Part shown: positions 1 through 11,560 of the stretch, one piece after another
Numbering within the stretch: position 1 is the first letter of the stretch
How the letters are laid out: each line of letters begins with the position of its first letter
NCBI RefSeq assembly: GCF_029227915.1
Contig: NC_079884.1
Location: 9,734,001-9,798,000, forward strand
DNA from: Hydractinia symbiolongicarpus
Taxonomy: Eukaryota > Cnidaria > Hydrozoa > Anthoathecata > Hydractiniidae
Direction: 5' to 3'
DNA length: 64,000 bases
The notes under the pieces: model-generated
The model's database searches: none
The model's input: only the letters and a program-made list of their open reading frames with translations
Told to the model about the DNA's origin: nothing
Made by a program: the position numbers and the translations under genes

Positions 1-212
1 TTTAGCGCCAATAAATTGTATTGTGGTATTCTACATAATTTGAGGTTCGTCGAGCAAGCATTTTTGTAATTGCGCGTAAGTAACTTTTTATGCTTCACTA
101 CTGTTAAAGACAAAACACATGGAATCGATTTGTGAGAAATAAGTCAGGGACCCCTGTGGTAAAACAGATATTGTGAACTTTTTTATTTTATATTCCAATG
201 TTTTTTCTTCAG

Positions 213-1350
213 GTTGGTACTGCAGCTGTACAAATTTGTAATTCGTATGGTATTCGCGTTCTTGCGACAGCTGGTTCTGTTGAAGGAGAACAAATGTTAC
301 GCTCCATGGGAGTGGCGAAAGTGTACAATCACCGCAAAGAGGATTATTTAAAGAAAGTTAAGGAGGACGGAGAACAAATTAACGTCATCATTGAGATGCT
401 TGCCAATGTGAATTTGCTGGAAGATTTGAAAATTGTTTCCATTCATGGTCGCATCGTGGTTAGTTTCTTTATGTTATTTGTTCTATAGAGACAGCACTCC
501 ACCGTTGCTGCAATAATTGTTTTCTTCGTCTTTTTATATTCCTTAAAAGAGTAGTTAATAAAAATTTTACGATGTGGAGCCTTATGTTGTGAATAATATA
601 ACACTTTCATGCCGACGGGAGAAAATTCTTTCCGGAAAAAAAAGATACCGGAATTACAGTTTGCGAATAAGGACCTCGAGAAAATGGGGAATACAAAATA
701 GGACCTTAAAAAAACTGTTGTTTTCCGCATATATTATTTGTCCAGTACGGATTTTGCACTAAATTTGCAGGAAAATTGCGAACGAGCTGGAAATGTGGTA
801 AGATGGAAATAAAAGATTGCAAATGTCCGTTTTTTGTTAAAAAAACGGAATATAACTTTGCGGGGACAAGGTGCATTTTCCAACATCAACTCCGCATATT
901 TTTCTTTTCCAATCTTTTCTTCCGCAATCTTTTATATTTATTTGTTTCCTTGAGTGTATTTCACGTTTTACACATCTATGTTAATATCGAACATTTTTAT
1001 TCCAAATTTTAAGTTTGTTAAAAATAAGGTTAAATTTTTTTTTGATATAGATTGTTGGAAGTCGTGGTCCTATCGAGATTGACCCCCGTCTTATTATGAG
1101 TAGTGAGGTATCAGTGATGGGGGTAATGTTGGTAAAAAGTACATTAGCAGAGAAAGAAGAACAAATAAACTTTATAAATGAAGGCTTTATTGCTGGCTGG
1201 TTGAAGCCGGTGTTGTGGAAAATATTGGAAGTTGAATTTGCAAAAGATTCACATCATGAAATAATCAAGAACAACGGAGCGAAGGGACAGATTGTATTAC
1301 GTGTGGATGCTAGTGTGAACAAACCAGAGTACTTGCCAACAGAATTATAA
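213..1350 (+). CDS. CRYZ: Zeta-crystallin-like NADPH:quinone oxidoreductase, 3' part (two exons)
   Basis: This is a cytosolic, NADPH-dependent quinone reductase of the zinc-less medium-chain dehydrogenase/reductase family. Only the last two coding exons are inside the window: 213-458 (after a TTCTTCAG acceptor, ending at a gttagt donor) and 1051-1350. They join in phase 0 and give about 181 residues ending at TAA 1348-1350. The first exon carries the Rossmann nucleotide-binding part (VGTAAVQICNSYGIRVLATA), followed by an IIEMLANVNL segment typical of CRYZ. The second begins IVGSRGPIEIDPR and contains GWLKPV and a C-terminal NGAKGQIVLRV, all in family order. The usual glycine-rich GxGxxG is represented at the exon start, the first glycines being in the missing upstream exon. 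An AATAAA at 1350-1355 overlaps the stop codon and could act in polyadenylation. The N-terminal catalytic half lies left of the window. Identity is confident; the ortholog versus paralog question is open. Confidence 0.9.
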
Positions 1351-2841
1351 ATAAATGATGCTTTCGAAGTGATATTTATGTACCTTAGAAAAACTTGAAA
1401 TTTTTATTGTAACCAGATAATTTCATCCCTATTTTTTATCAAGAAATTTAAGAGTTAGATAAAGGGGTTTGTTGATTGGTTATTGTGCAGCGCTTCTTTG
1501 GGGACTGTATGATGGGGGGTGGTACCACAAAACATGGCACGGATGTTTGTTAGCATATTAAAGAAAAAATTGGACAAAAAAAATAAGATAACCTCATTAA
1601 GACCAAGATGACGTTATCTTATATTTCCGAACCATAAAAAAGCTTTGCACAAACTTTAGGATAAAAAAAGTTAAAAACGTTTTAAGTGTGTTAAATTACT
1701 TCAAAGAATATGAAATTCTCTTCTTTTAATCCATTTCATACCCACGGTCTCCCACAAAAATGTAATGAAAATGTAAAAGATGGGAGGTTAACGACAAAAT
1801 CAAAGTTTGCCAAATTTAATTATTTTTGTATATATATCTATTGCATATGCCCTCTGAAACAATATTTTAAATGCCAAAGGAAATCAGTTTGCAAGAAAAA
1901 ATCAGTTATTTGAAAGATATTGCATACACTCTTTCCCCACAAACGCTTCACAAAGTGTAAAAAAAAATGGTTTAGTATATAACTTTTTTTTTTGACATTT
2001 TGCATGTTGTCCTTACCCATTAAATCTTACAAAATTTCAAAAAACTACGATTTAGAACGCATCAAATTAAACGTCATCTTGGACCTGTAATAAAAATATG
2101 ACTGTTAAACAATGAGTCCCCATGACAACAGACGTGACGTCATAATAATTTTTTTTGTTAAAAAAAGGCTGGTTCGCAGTTGAGAGGTGGTAATTAGTTG
2201 TCACGCTTAAAAAATTGTTTAACAAATTTTAAAAAAAAATCTGGACTTGTTTAACAAGAATGCTAACAATGAGAGTTTTTTCTGAATTTTCTTTAAAAAA
2301 AATAATTAAAGTCATGGAAAGCTTGGGAAATTGAAACAAAAAAACACAGAGGAAAACTAACATTCCTTGTATAGAATTTCGACTGGATTTATAGACACCA
2401 ATTACTATTTCTGACAGAAAGGTGCAAAACATGTTTTCTTGCTGAGGAAAAAGATTAATAATTCTGCACACTGTGTACATGTCTGCACCACAAGTCAAAC
2501 TATTGAAAATCATTTATATGAGATTAATGTTAGCTTCCTAAATATTTGAGGTATGTCTCGCTTAAACATATGATCTGATAACAGAACAGACCGTTCATTG
2601 TTCTTTCAACGTTATAATTAAAGCGAGAGTTTGAGAATGTGTAAAGAAAATCGTTTAAAGAGCAAGGGGTTAAGCAAAAAATTAACGGTTTATAAATCCT
2701 AAATTATTAATTTTTAAGTCTGCTGCAAATATATCTAGCATGTCTCTCATGTAAATCGTGTAACGGGATTGATTGATTGATTAAAGACGGTGTATGTTTT
2801 AAGTAAAATTTAAATTTTAGTCATAATTTTAAAGAACAAAA

Positions 2842-2915
2842 GGCTCTGCTGTTTAAACGTAGCCACGTTTAAACAACGGAGCCTAGAAATTCGCGTACCG
2901 TTACGAGATTCGCGT
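2842..2915. repeat. Long hairpin followed by a direct repeat
   Basis: The left arm GGCTCTGCTGTTTAAACGT and the right arm ACGTTTAAACAACGGAGCC (2842-2883) are near-perfect reverse complements separated by four bases, AGCC. Immediately downstream the 12-mer TTCGCGTACCGT occurs twice, about 19 bases apart. The block is more GC-rich than its surroundings and looks like the remnant or core of a small mobile element. Confidence 0.6.
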
Positions 2916-3911
2916 ACCGTAATGATATTTTTAGACGGGTTTGAAATCTGAAACATATTTGACTCTGGTAGCAAGGTGAAATTTAAATTTTTTTACTCCA
3001 ACGTTGAACTCGCTACAAACACAGTAAAATCTTACAACGAACGGTCATTTAATCTTTTAAAGAGCTCTGGGGACGAGAATGCCGAACGGTTATATTTACC
3101 GTACGGAAGATAACACAATGTTTTGACATTTAAGAAGCCAATTTAACAATAACATTAGGCAAAAAAACACGGAGGCGGTCGTATCCATCACGCAACCACC
3201 TCCTAAGTCGACCTTTTTATAACAAAAAACCCTCCTCCGCAGACTAATACTTTTTCCATAATTATTTACTGGGTCCTGAATGACAATTTTAATATCGCCA
3301 TATAAATTAGCTGCTCTTAAATTTTCCTCTTAGAGGTGACGTTTTTTGTGCTAACAAAACTGTAGATAGCTCCTCTATTATGCGACAATTTTTTTTGAAA
3401 CTGTTATACCCCATGTCATAATAACAGACATTATACTCCATGTCATATTAACTAGGCAAAGTAGAAGCTATAAAACTGCAGACATTCGTCAATGCTTCTT
3501 ATTTTCTTGTGAACGTCTTTAGAGAATTACGAACGAAAAGAATACCAAGAAAGTTTCGGTTGAGGGTAGCCCGAAATCCTTCCTTCGTTATTGCTTCTTC
3601 CCTTCGCTGCTCTTGTGAAGAAATATAGCAAAGGGAGTGTTTCCAAGCTATACCTATGGTCATTATACTTTTTACATTGTTAATATCGATTGTGTCAAGT
3701 ATATCATACAATTGTAAAAAGAAATGTCTTGATATTCCATGATATTCCACTGTTTAATTGTCTCACCTAAATTCATCTTAAAAATCAACCGTCCCGTTGA
3801 TTTGGAGTTAGCTAATTTTCGCGAGTATTAATGCTCGCCATTTCGCGAAAAAAGGTTGTTCTTAGTTTGGAAACTAATGATTTGATTCTAACCTTGTTTT
3901 TACTTTGTTCC

Positions 3912-3988
3912 AACCTCGTTACCAGGGCATTTTGCCTTGTTGATGAAGAATAACGGCTCAGGGGTCACAAGACCCTTGGGACGAGGTT
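3912..3988. repeat. Foldback (MITE-like) element, AACCTCG family
   Basis: AACCTCGTTACCAGGG (3912-3927) and CCCTTGGGACGAGGTT (3973-3988) are imperfect inverted repeats enclosing about 45 bases. Related ends occur at 6375-6390, 10985-11060 and 39561-39626, so this is one member of a dispersed family. Confidence 0.55.
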
Positions 3989-4331
3989 TACTTTGCTCTT
4001 ACTTTTCAGCAAAATCTGAGACTCGTTTTCTTACGAACTATCCGCGCTAACTTGTTTACTACTAACACTGATCTCATGGGAAGTGATAGTAATGATGCTT
4101 GTAATTAGTAGATAATTAGAACTACAAAGCTTTTAGAAATTTACACTCAACAGCATGACAGATAAGCGCAATGATATTGCACTTGGCAACGAAGGCATGA
4201 TACGTAAAAAAATTAATAACCAGTTTGGTAATTAAACAGGATAGAGTGGGCACAGGCTCTACATAAAGAGGCGATTGTAAACATTTTTTTTTTCATTTTG
4301 ATTTTAAGGTTTAACATTTGAAGAAGCCAAC

Positions 4332-5462
4332 ATGAAGAAAGTTCTAGAATGTCTTACCGTGTTTTTCTTGACCGTTATATTTTGCTTGTGGATGGTGAGT
4401 ATGACCACGCGGTCATGGCGTGGAAATCCTAATTTTAAACCACCCATCCCTGGCCTTACGATAGCTCCATACGATGTACATCATGGCTTGTGGTACCGCT
4501 GTGTGAAACCAGATGGCACTTGTGAGAAATTAAAAGATGATCCGAATGATACAACTGATACAAGTAAGTGAAATATTCGGGAATGTAAAAATTGACACTA
4601 CATGACAGGTTTAGCATTTCATATTGGTGTAATTTTGAAGATGCAAATATTTTGTTTCAAAGAAATAAATACTACAATCGAATTTCCGCAGTTAAGTTTT
4701 TACTGACCTCATTCAAGTGCGTTAGGGTTCTGATAAAGCCCTGAGACCAAAGTGACAGGTTCGTGCCCAGTGACGAAAATGTTAATCTACATGTTTGGTC
4801 TGTTTTTTTTGTTTGATAAATGACCTTGAATTTTAAAACTTTTGCGACAGAAGTGAGTGATGATGGGACTATATTGTTAACCTATCATTTTGTATAGCGA
4901 AACTTTTGCTCTACAAGACGCTCATGTATTTTAACTTTCGTTATAGCGCTCCGTGGAAACGTTACACGAGGCTTGCTAGCAGCTGCTATCTTGTGCACCT
5001 ACTTGTCAGCTGGAATATTACTGATAAATGTCTTTATAAAGAAAGAGAAGCGTTACCGTGCTGTTTTTGTGGCATGTCTAATTTTGCAGTTGCTTGCTTG
5101 TGAGTTTTTTTGTTTATTTATATTTACATCGCATTATTGTTAACTTGTTGTATATAAGAAACATTGACCTTTGTCAAGCCTTAATATTCTTTAGTTAAGA
5201 AGTTAATGTAGATCAAAAAATCCGTTATATTTCCTTTTTCTTTTTAGTGATCTCAGGGTTTGCAGCTATGATCAATTTTAAAGATTTTTTTAAAACACCA
5301 AATGATTTCAGGATTGGCATAGTCAATGGAAAACCCGCGGAAATAGGGTCAATCTGGAGTGAATACAGATACAGTTACAATCTGGGATGGGCGGGAGCTG
5401 GATTAATGTTTCTACCAATAATATTGACCATCATCCAGTTAGTACAGTCATCACGTGATTAA
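4332..5462 (+). CDS. Claudin/PMP22/EMP-like four-pass membrane protein
   Basis: A complete three-exon gene encodes 199 residues: exons 4332-4563, 4947-5099 and 5248-5462. All junctions have GT/AG ends and the frame is kept (600 nt in total). Four hydrophobic segments are visible: about residues 5-23 (TVFFLTVIFCLWMV), 86-108 (GLLAAAILCTYLSAGILLIN), 114-137 (YRAVFVACLILQLLA onward) and 175-195 (GWAGAGLMFLPIILTIIQLV). The first extracellular loop has the family signature W...GLW..C...C (HHGLWYRC, then TCEKL), whose cysteines form a disulfide in claudins. The length and the short cytosolic tails fit the claudin/PMP22/EMP/MP20 superfamily, which acts in cell junctions and membrane organisation. 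The C-terminus QSSRD is not a clear PDZ ligand. The start is the first ATG, directly before the first membrane segment. An AATAAA lies at 5493-5498. Assignment below superfamily level is not possible from the sequence. Confidence 0.85.
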
Positions 5463-5498
5463 TCTGCGGATTGCAACTTTCTATCCTCTTACAATAAA

Positions 5499-6540
5499 CG
5501 GTTTTTTAGAGAAACCTTTTTAGTTAAATATAAAACTAGAAAAATGTATTTACAAAACACGTTTAATTTAAAATAAAATATCCATGAGTTAAATTATTTC
5601 ATCGCCAATTCGATTTGGGTTGAAATTTTATTTTGTCAGTTGGCTGAGAGAGAAAATTGGAGAAATATATCAGAAGCGCGGAAATAACGCGACAAAGTTT
5701 GTTCACGATAATTGTTTTTGTACATAAGGTTCTGTATATATTCTTAATGAAGCATATTATATAACTTTACTTTTTTCTCTTTGTCGTTTATGTTCATTCA
5801 TACGTAATAGCCAATTCAAAAAGCAGTTTTTATTCTCAGTTATCACTGTTAACTTTTCATAAACATTCTTAAGCCATAAATATTTTCCTTAATAATAAGC
5901 TCATTTCCCGTTGACACAACTTAGTCATGTTTGGGCGATTCAATTTACCAGGGTTATTGTTAGAATTAGGAGAATTAGTTCCCACGTTAGCAATTAAACT
6001 GCTTATCACTTTCCAAGTCAATACATAATTACCTCAGCATTTGAAAATAACTTAGTTGTGTGTCATACAGATATTGCGTCCTGAGAAAATACTTCGTAGG
6101 CAATAAAAACTTGTCATTTTGACATTTGACATTACAAAGCGTTTTAAAGCGAAGGTATTGTAAATGATAAACAATTAAGCGCCACATCTCTCTAGAAAAA
6201 CGATCTCGTCCGAAGTCTTGTTAAATTTTTTATTGAGGTGAAACCCTAACCGGTACTTGTCAGGTTCTGTCTCAATAGAGACAGAACCTGAACAAGTTCT
6301 AGGGAAAAGCTCGCCCCCCACCTTTTACCGTATTTCGCTAGAACTATCAGAAAGCGCCGTTGAGAAGCAAATAGTCCTGGGGACGAGGTTGGTTCTGGGG
6401 AAAGACCTAACAAGTTCCGGGGACGTTGTCTCAAAAACATCGCCCCTGTTCCATCCGCCTTCGTTTCGGAATAACCGCCCATTGACCTGATCAAATGCGT
6501 TATGGAGTCAAAATAGAACGCTTTCGGCTTTTTTCACATA
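5499..6540. other. Intergenic region with a short GC-richer block
   Basis: No gene is seen. The stretch 6255-6490 is richer in G and C than the surroundings and open in two opposed frames, but shows no domain. It contains a perfect 12-bp inverted repeat, AGGTTCTGTCTC/GAGACAGAACCT (6261-6288), with a four-base loop, and a copy of the foldback-family motif CCTGGGGACGAGGTT at 6376-6390. Confidence 0.5.
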
Positions 6541-8628
6541 TAGTCTGGCCGAATTATCGAATAAAAAGACTCAACCGTGCAAGAATTTACGGACTGGCTT
6601 ATTTAGTACCGTTAGAACCGAAATTATATGTAGATTAACATACTAAAAGCCTTACGATGTGGTTCTTGGGGAAATCTCTACAGTTGAATTTGGTTCTTGG
6701 TTATAATGAAGACATTGCATTGTTTTGTAAAAAAGAAGAAGACATTGCATTGTAAATACTTTCAAAGGAATAACATGCCACGTGCGTTCAAAATAAACTT
6801 CGCTAGCAGCAGCAGTACTTTTGTGGGACTTTTGTGAGATATATTATGAAAGGTGTGAAATATTTCTTGTACTATGCTGTTCCTCTTTTTTCTTAGCAGG
6901 CCTTAGTGTTTTTCTTGAAATACAAGTGAGGATAATAGAACTTAAATCTACCAAAGCATTTACTGGTCTTAACTAAGTCTGACCATGTTTACGGCCACAT
7001 CACATTTTATTATACGCAGATGGAGTTGCATTATTTGCCAGAAAGACACTCAGGAAGATTGCACATTTATGTGTCTGGAATTTCGACACTTGAGAAATAT
7101 GTCAGAGTGCTTAGAAATGACCGAATAAAAGCAGCTTTAAAAAAGCAAAACCATGAAGTAAAAGTACGCTCAAGCTGCCAAAAGAATCTAGGCAATTCTA
7201 ATCGGAAACGCAAGAATGACAACTTGGCTGAGAAACGAGCACCTAAAAAGTAAGGCTCCTAAGAAGACAAGACTCTCTTTGGGTCCTTTTAACTGGAAAA
7301 AGCAGTGCTTTTTTTGTGGCGAGGATGAGTGTCATGCCGACGATAAGCATCCTGACAGAAAGCCATTTTACAATGTGACATTTGTGCACTACCGCGATAC
7401 AGTACTTAACTTATGCGAGGCGCGTGATGATGGTCAAACAAAAGTGAAAAGCCGAGTTGTAAATTGTATCGATTTGGTTAAAGCGGATGCAATTTATCAT
7501 GCTGAGTGCAGCAAATTGTTTCAAAACACAGAGAAACTTCAAACATCCCAAGGAAGACCCAAAAACACGGATAAGCAACGTAATTTTGAAGTTATCTGTG
7601 AATGGCTCGAAACTAATGCTGAGTTGCATTCTATGGCTGAACTACGCGACAAAATGCAAGAATTAACAAACTCTGAGGATGTATACACTCGGAGATACTT
7701 TAAAAGAAATGCTCAAAGAAAAATACGGAGACGTGTTGTTTTTCGCTGAAGTTCAGGGCAGATCTGACGCCGTCTTATTCAGAAATATTTGTAACTTTCT
7801 GATAAATGATAAATGGTACCAAGATAGGGACCAGGACACGGAGGAAGGAGCTAAAGGAGTCATTAAGCAAGCAGCTAAACTTATACTTGATGAATTGAAC
7901 TCAGCCGTCTTTGATACCACTGAATATCCATCACACAAAATAATCAAGGACGTTGAATTTGGAAAAACATGGGTACCAAGCTACCTCCGATTATTGGTTG
8001 AAACACTTATCAAAACCGACCTCAAAAAAGCTAGTATCGGCCAATCATGTTTGGCCTAGGCGTGGATTCAGTCTTTGAATCAAGATGGCTTCTAACTGAA
8101 ATGAGTCTTATCGGATTTGTAATGTAGTAGTTTATTTAGCTTTTTTAAATATTATATTCATGCCAACTCCTCTGTGAGTGAAGAGAGAACATTTTGAACA
8201 CATTTTTAAACATGCCAATTTGCGATGAAAATTTCCTCAAAGTCATGAAGGTCTATTTTTTTTAACAAAAATTAAAAAAAAATCAAAACTTTCACGAAAT
8301 TTCTACGGTTTCCCCGATTTTTTGAAACTGGTTTCCCCTAAAATAATTGAATTTTGAAAATAATTTCTAACATTCTTTAATTCCTACCAACCCAAATTTG
8401 ATTTCAAATAGCTATTCTATGTCATTAAGTGTCAGAAGCTTAACACTTTTTTGTAAAAATCCATTTTCTAAGGTAAATTTTGCAAAAAAGTACCCTTCAG
8501 CTTATCATCTGTAAAAAATTTTCCCCAAGAACTCATCGTGAGACTTTTAGTATGTTAATCTACATAAAATTTCGGTTCTAACGGTACCAAATAAGCTAGT
8601 CCGTAAATTTTTGCATTCGGCCAGACTA
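6541..8628 (+). mobile_element. Degenerate DNA transposon with long terminal inverted repeats
   Basis: The left end, from 6541 (TAGTCTGGCCGAAT...), and the right end, up to 8628 (...ATTCGGCCAGACTA), are inverted repeats extending about 110 bases. Both include GTACCGTTAGAACCGAAAT and GTAGATTAACATACTAAAAG. The left copy has about 22 extra bases near its tip. ATA flanks both ends (6538-6540 and 8629-8631), a candidate 3-bp target duplication. Inside is a broken plus-strand ORF (about 7020-8130). The length is about 2.1 kb. The superfamily is not identified from the terminal repeats alone. Confidence 0.8.
7020..8128 (+). pseudogene. Transposon-encoded zinc-finger-like protein, frameshifted and internally deleted
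   Basis: Three overlapping frames together read as one protein of a multi-copy, mobile-element-borne family that I recognise from cnidarian and other invertebrate genomes but cannot name with confidence. The central part (7216-7749) has CFFCGE...C..D and DLVKADAIYHAECSKLF, a Cys/His pattern suggesting zinc binding. The frame then shifts by one base near 7678 and continues as VYTLGDTLKEMLKEKYGD, FFAEVQGRSDAVLFRN and DKWYQD, reaching IGQS at about 8045. There the family's expected segment is missing and the frame jumps to FGLGVDSVFESRWLL (8048-8116), which is followed by a stop. The frameshift, deletion and early stop mean the copy is inactive. It sits wholly inside the terminal inverted repeats at 6541-8628. 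Confidence 0.7.
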
Positions 8629-9850
8629 ATACTAATGATCTGCGTCAACTTTCATTATTAAATGTGATACAAATCTGAGACAATGTTAATAGAAACCTCA
8701 CAAATGCATTTTCGTTTATAACAATCGAATACAAATTTTTCCCTCTCGCGACTGGCAAAACCTTAAAAACAATTTAACTAAGATTTTATAATTGTAGCAG
8801 ATTTTTCAGTTGTAACATAAAATTACACCCATATTTGTGTCATTTTTAGCTCTGGATTCTCAAAGTTAACCTAAAAAGATCCTTCGCAAAAAAAGTTGTC
8901 TACTTAATTTGGTGCAAGAACCCATAAAAAATTTTTTAAACGTTGATGGGCAGGCAAAAATTTGTTGTTTTTTTAGGGAGATTTAAGGAGCTCTGATAAT
9001 GTTACAAAAGAATTCATGCCATAATGCATATTTTTATTAAAAAATTATGCATAGTGATCCAGTATATGTGAACTGAATCAAATTTTAAATCTCGTGTGCA
9101 TTTTTGTACAACACGGTATTTAGAAGTACTTTTTGGAACAGGGGATTTTAATTATTTTAAAAAACAACACGCCAACAAGTAACAAACCAGTGTATGTTTT
9201 AAAAATTTTAGACAACCACGAGCTGGCCTAAAAATCAATGTTGCTTGTTAAAAAAGCACGTAAAATTATATTTATGAAACGAATTCGCGTGAAACAAGTC
9301 TGAGAAGCGTTTGCTGTAATAAAGCCAGCTTAAAATGGAAAATTTAGCATCGTATGCTTGAAAATAAGGATGGAAATAGAATTCGGGTTTAAAAAATCAG
9401 AAGAAACTCCTTTTTAATTTACAAACTAATAATATGATATTTTACAACTGCAGATATAAAACTAAAATATTTTCTCTTGATCTTTCAAAAAACAAATAAA
9501 TACCATTTAATTCTAATAGCCAGCGAATTAAATATAGTGATCATTTACTTAGGGTAGAGCCAGTCAAACAAAATAGTTTGTACATTAGTAAAGGTTTTTA
9601 CCACACCCTTACGCCGCGCTTAGTCTTAACGGGGTTGACTTCAGCTTAACACATTTGGTACCTATCAGTGCCTCTTTGAGCTTAACGTCTGTGCGGTAAA
9701 GCAGGAAACGCGGTCTAGTAGGTACTAGGAGGAAAGTTAAAAGAAGCAAAATATTTTTATTAATTATATAGAAAAGACAGAGTAATGATGACTGCGCCAA
9801 TTTCTGGTTTAAGAATGTAAAACGCGCCATTGAAAGCGTTACCATGTATG
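8629..9850. other. Intergenic region, no gene seen
   Basis: AT-rich sequence between the transposon and the 3' end of the minus-strand gene. No coding region, RNA gene or repeat family could be supported. Confidence 0.5.
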
Positions 9851-11560
9851 TTATCTTTTATTCTTCATATTCAATTTTAATTTCATCGCTGCAAGATCCT
9901 TTTTAGCACCAAGAATGAGACGACTAAAAACAAACAACGTATTTAAAAAATCTAACACGGGAAACATTTAAAATCGCATGGAAGACTAGTTTTAGTGCTT
10001 TCATAAATTATAATAAAACTTACTTCATTGCATACAAGTCGTTTATGACTTCACGTATTGCTGCACCTCCAGATGGTATGCCAAAGTTATCTTTATCACA
10101 TTCAAGTGAACTAGAAATGTACAGAAGTGTAACACAAGGTTTTACACAAACTTATAATTTGAATGCGCAATCCCAAATACTTGAAGCAGGGAACTAGAGC
10201 GCTTGAATGGAAAACAAACTGATCTAGCTACATGCCTTTTCTGATATTGATTCTCTTCAAAGCTACACAGTTGTGAATCCGACGCATCCAAATCTGTCAA
10301 TCGGATATTCACTAAATCATTGTTCTTTTCTTCTCTTTTCTGTGTTATTTCAAGCCTTTCCTTTACTTCTTCCTCGCGTGTTTCTCCGCTAGATTGCTCG
10401 TTTTTTCCGACTTCAATTTTGATTGGTGAATTATGTTGATCTGTGGAACATATGACACCAGTTATCTCCTTTTCTTTGTCATCGTTGATTAAACTTTCTG
10501 CTTTGTCAACTATGTTGTTGATCGTGCTTTCTGCTACTTGTGCAGTGGAAACCTCTATTTCTTTAGGAGAACTTTTAGTTTCATTTTCAGGAGTATCAAT
10601 TTGTTTTGAAGGTGACAAGACCTTGTTTTCATCCGAATGTTCTTGAGATGAAAACTATCAGAATAAAAATAAGTGAAAGATTTGCAGCACTTGAAGACTC
10701 TGTTTGATCAACCAGGTAACAACGGTCGTAAATAGCAAGAAGCTAAATTTACTTAAACACACTACAACATGCAAATTAAAATGGATTTTCAGTATAAAAT
10801 ACCATACGTATTAAAAAACTCGCCGTCCTTATATCAAAAAGAGAAAAAAGATTGCGCGAAACTGGAAAGAACGAGTACTGGTATTTAAAGCTTCGTAACA
10901 CTTTTTTTCAACACAAATCATGAAGGTAAAAATCACCAGCAATCACAATATCATCAGTTTTGCGTGGGCACCATTAATTTTTTTGAATGCAACCTGGATC
11001 CCAGGGCTTTTTTTCTCCTTTTGATATAAGGGACAGCAAGCTGGGATCGAGGTTGCATTTAAAACTATCCGTACTACTTATCCGTTAGAAGTTAAAACTT
11101 ATAAACCGTTTATTTTAAAAGGTTGACGCGCACTTTCCATATTGACCAGTATGAGGCTCGCGAAAATTAAGACGCGCTAAATTTGCCAAATATTAAATTT
11201 GCGAGGGAAAGAAATACGCAGAAACTTCATGTAAGACAAAATCAAAGTCAAATAACTATAGCTAGTGAACCATCCAAATACAGCGAAAAAACCTATCTCT
11301 CTCTCTCTAAAAATTGTCTACTAGAGAGGTGTCCTCTACAATAAATTTGAAAGTTTCTAAAATATTCACTAAGTTCGAGACAAATTCCGAATAATAGGAA
11401 AAGTTGAATAAAAACAAGTGAAAATGCTGAAAATTAACTTTGACAAGGAAGATTTGACGCATCTAACCTCCGAGTTATTTTGTTCTATGTCTTCTTCCTT
11501 CAACTTGGACTTTTTGGAAACATTTGTAGCACACTTTCTAGTGTTCTTCCTTTTTTTCAT
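9851..11560 (-). CDS. Uncharacterised charged protein with conserved-looking C-terminus
   Basis: This is a minus-strand gene I do not recognise. Exon 1 is 11468-11560 (ATG at 11560; basic start KKRKNTRK, then KKSKLKEEDIEQNN; gttaga donor). Exon 2 runs down from 10654 in the same frame (SSQEHSDENKVLSPSKQ..., rich in E, K, S and D, probably disordered). Exon 3 is about 10024-10110 and reads SLECDKDNFGIPSGGAAIRE then VINDLYAM. Exon 4, 9851-9923, reads NRLILGAKKDLAAMKLKLNM and ends KNKR and TAA. The exon 1-2 and exon 3-4 junctions are in phase. The exon 2-3 junction is not settled: ending exon 2 at 10181 (donor gtattt) does not fit the phase, whereas ending it after DSQ/CT near 10270 (donor gtgtag) does. 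The basic N-terminus and low-complexity acidic middle suggest a nuclear protein, which is inference only. It is transcribed divergently from NELFE, 1.4 kb away. Confidence 0.6.
10985..11060. repeat. Foldback element in intron of the minus-strand gene
   Basis: GAATGCAACCTGGATCCCAG (10985-11004) and the reverse complement of 11041-11060 (AAATGCAACCTCGATCCCAG) match at 18 of 20 positions, enclosing 36 bases. The ends resemble the AACCTCGTTCCCAGGG foldback family at 3912, 6376 and 39561. Confidence 0.6.

Larger units (their letters stand above)
1356..4331. other. Intergenic region, CRYZ to claudin-like gene
   Basis: About 3 kb of AT-rich sequence without a convincing coding region. Short open frames on both strands lack codon bias, recognisable domains or splice context. 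It contains the hairpin at 2842-2883, a doubled TTCGCGTACCGT motif just after it, and a foldback element at 3912-3988. The last few hundred bases presumably hold the promoter of the claudin-like gene, but no promoter element is distinctive. Confidence 0.5.

Noticed and set aside
3499-3750. 83-codon minus-strand frame upstream of the claudin-like gene
   Set aside because: No recognisable domain, no flanking splice sites or start context, and AT-biased random composition.
6246-6494. Opposed 77- and 82-codon frames as coding
   Set aside because: They are open on both strands in a GC-richer, repeat-containing block, with no domain and no splice context.
7020-8059. Three adjacent open frames as an intact host gene
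   Set aside because: They are in three different frames, lie inside terminal inverted repeats, and show a frameshift and an internal deletion.
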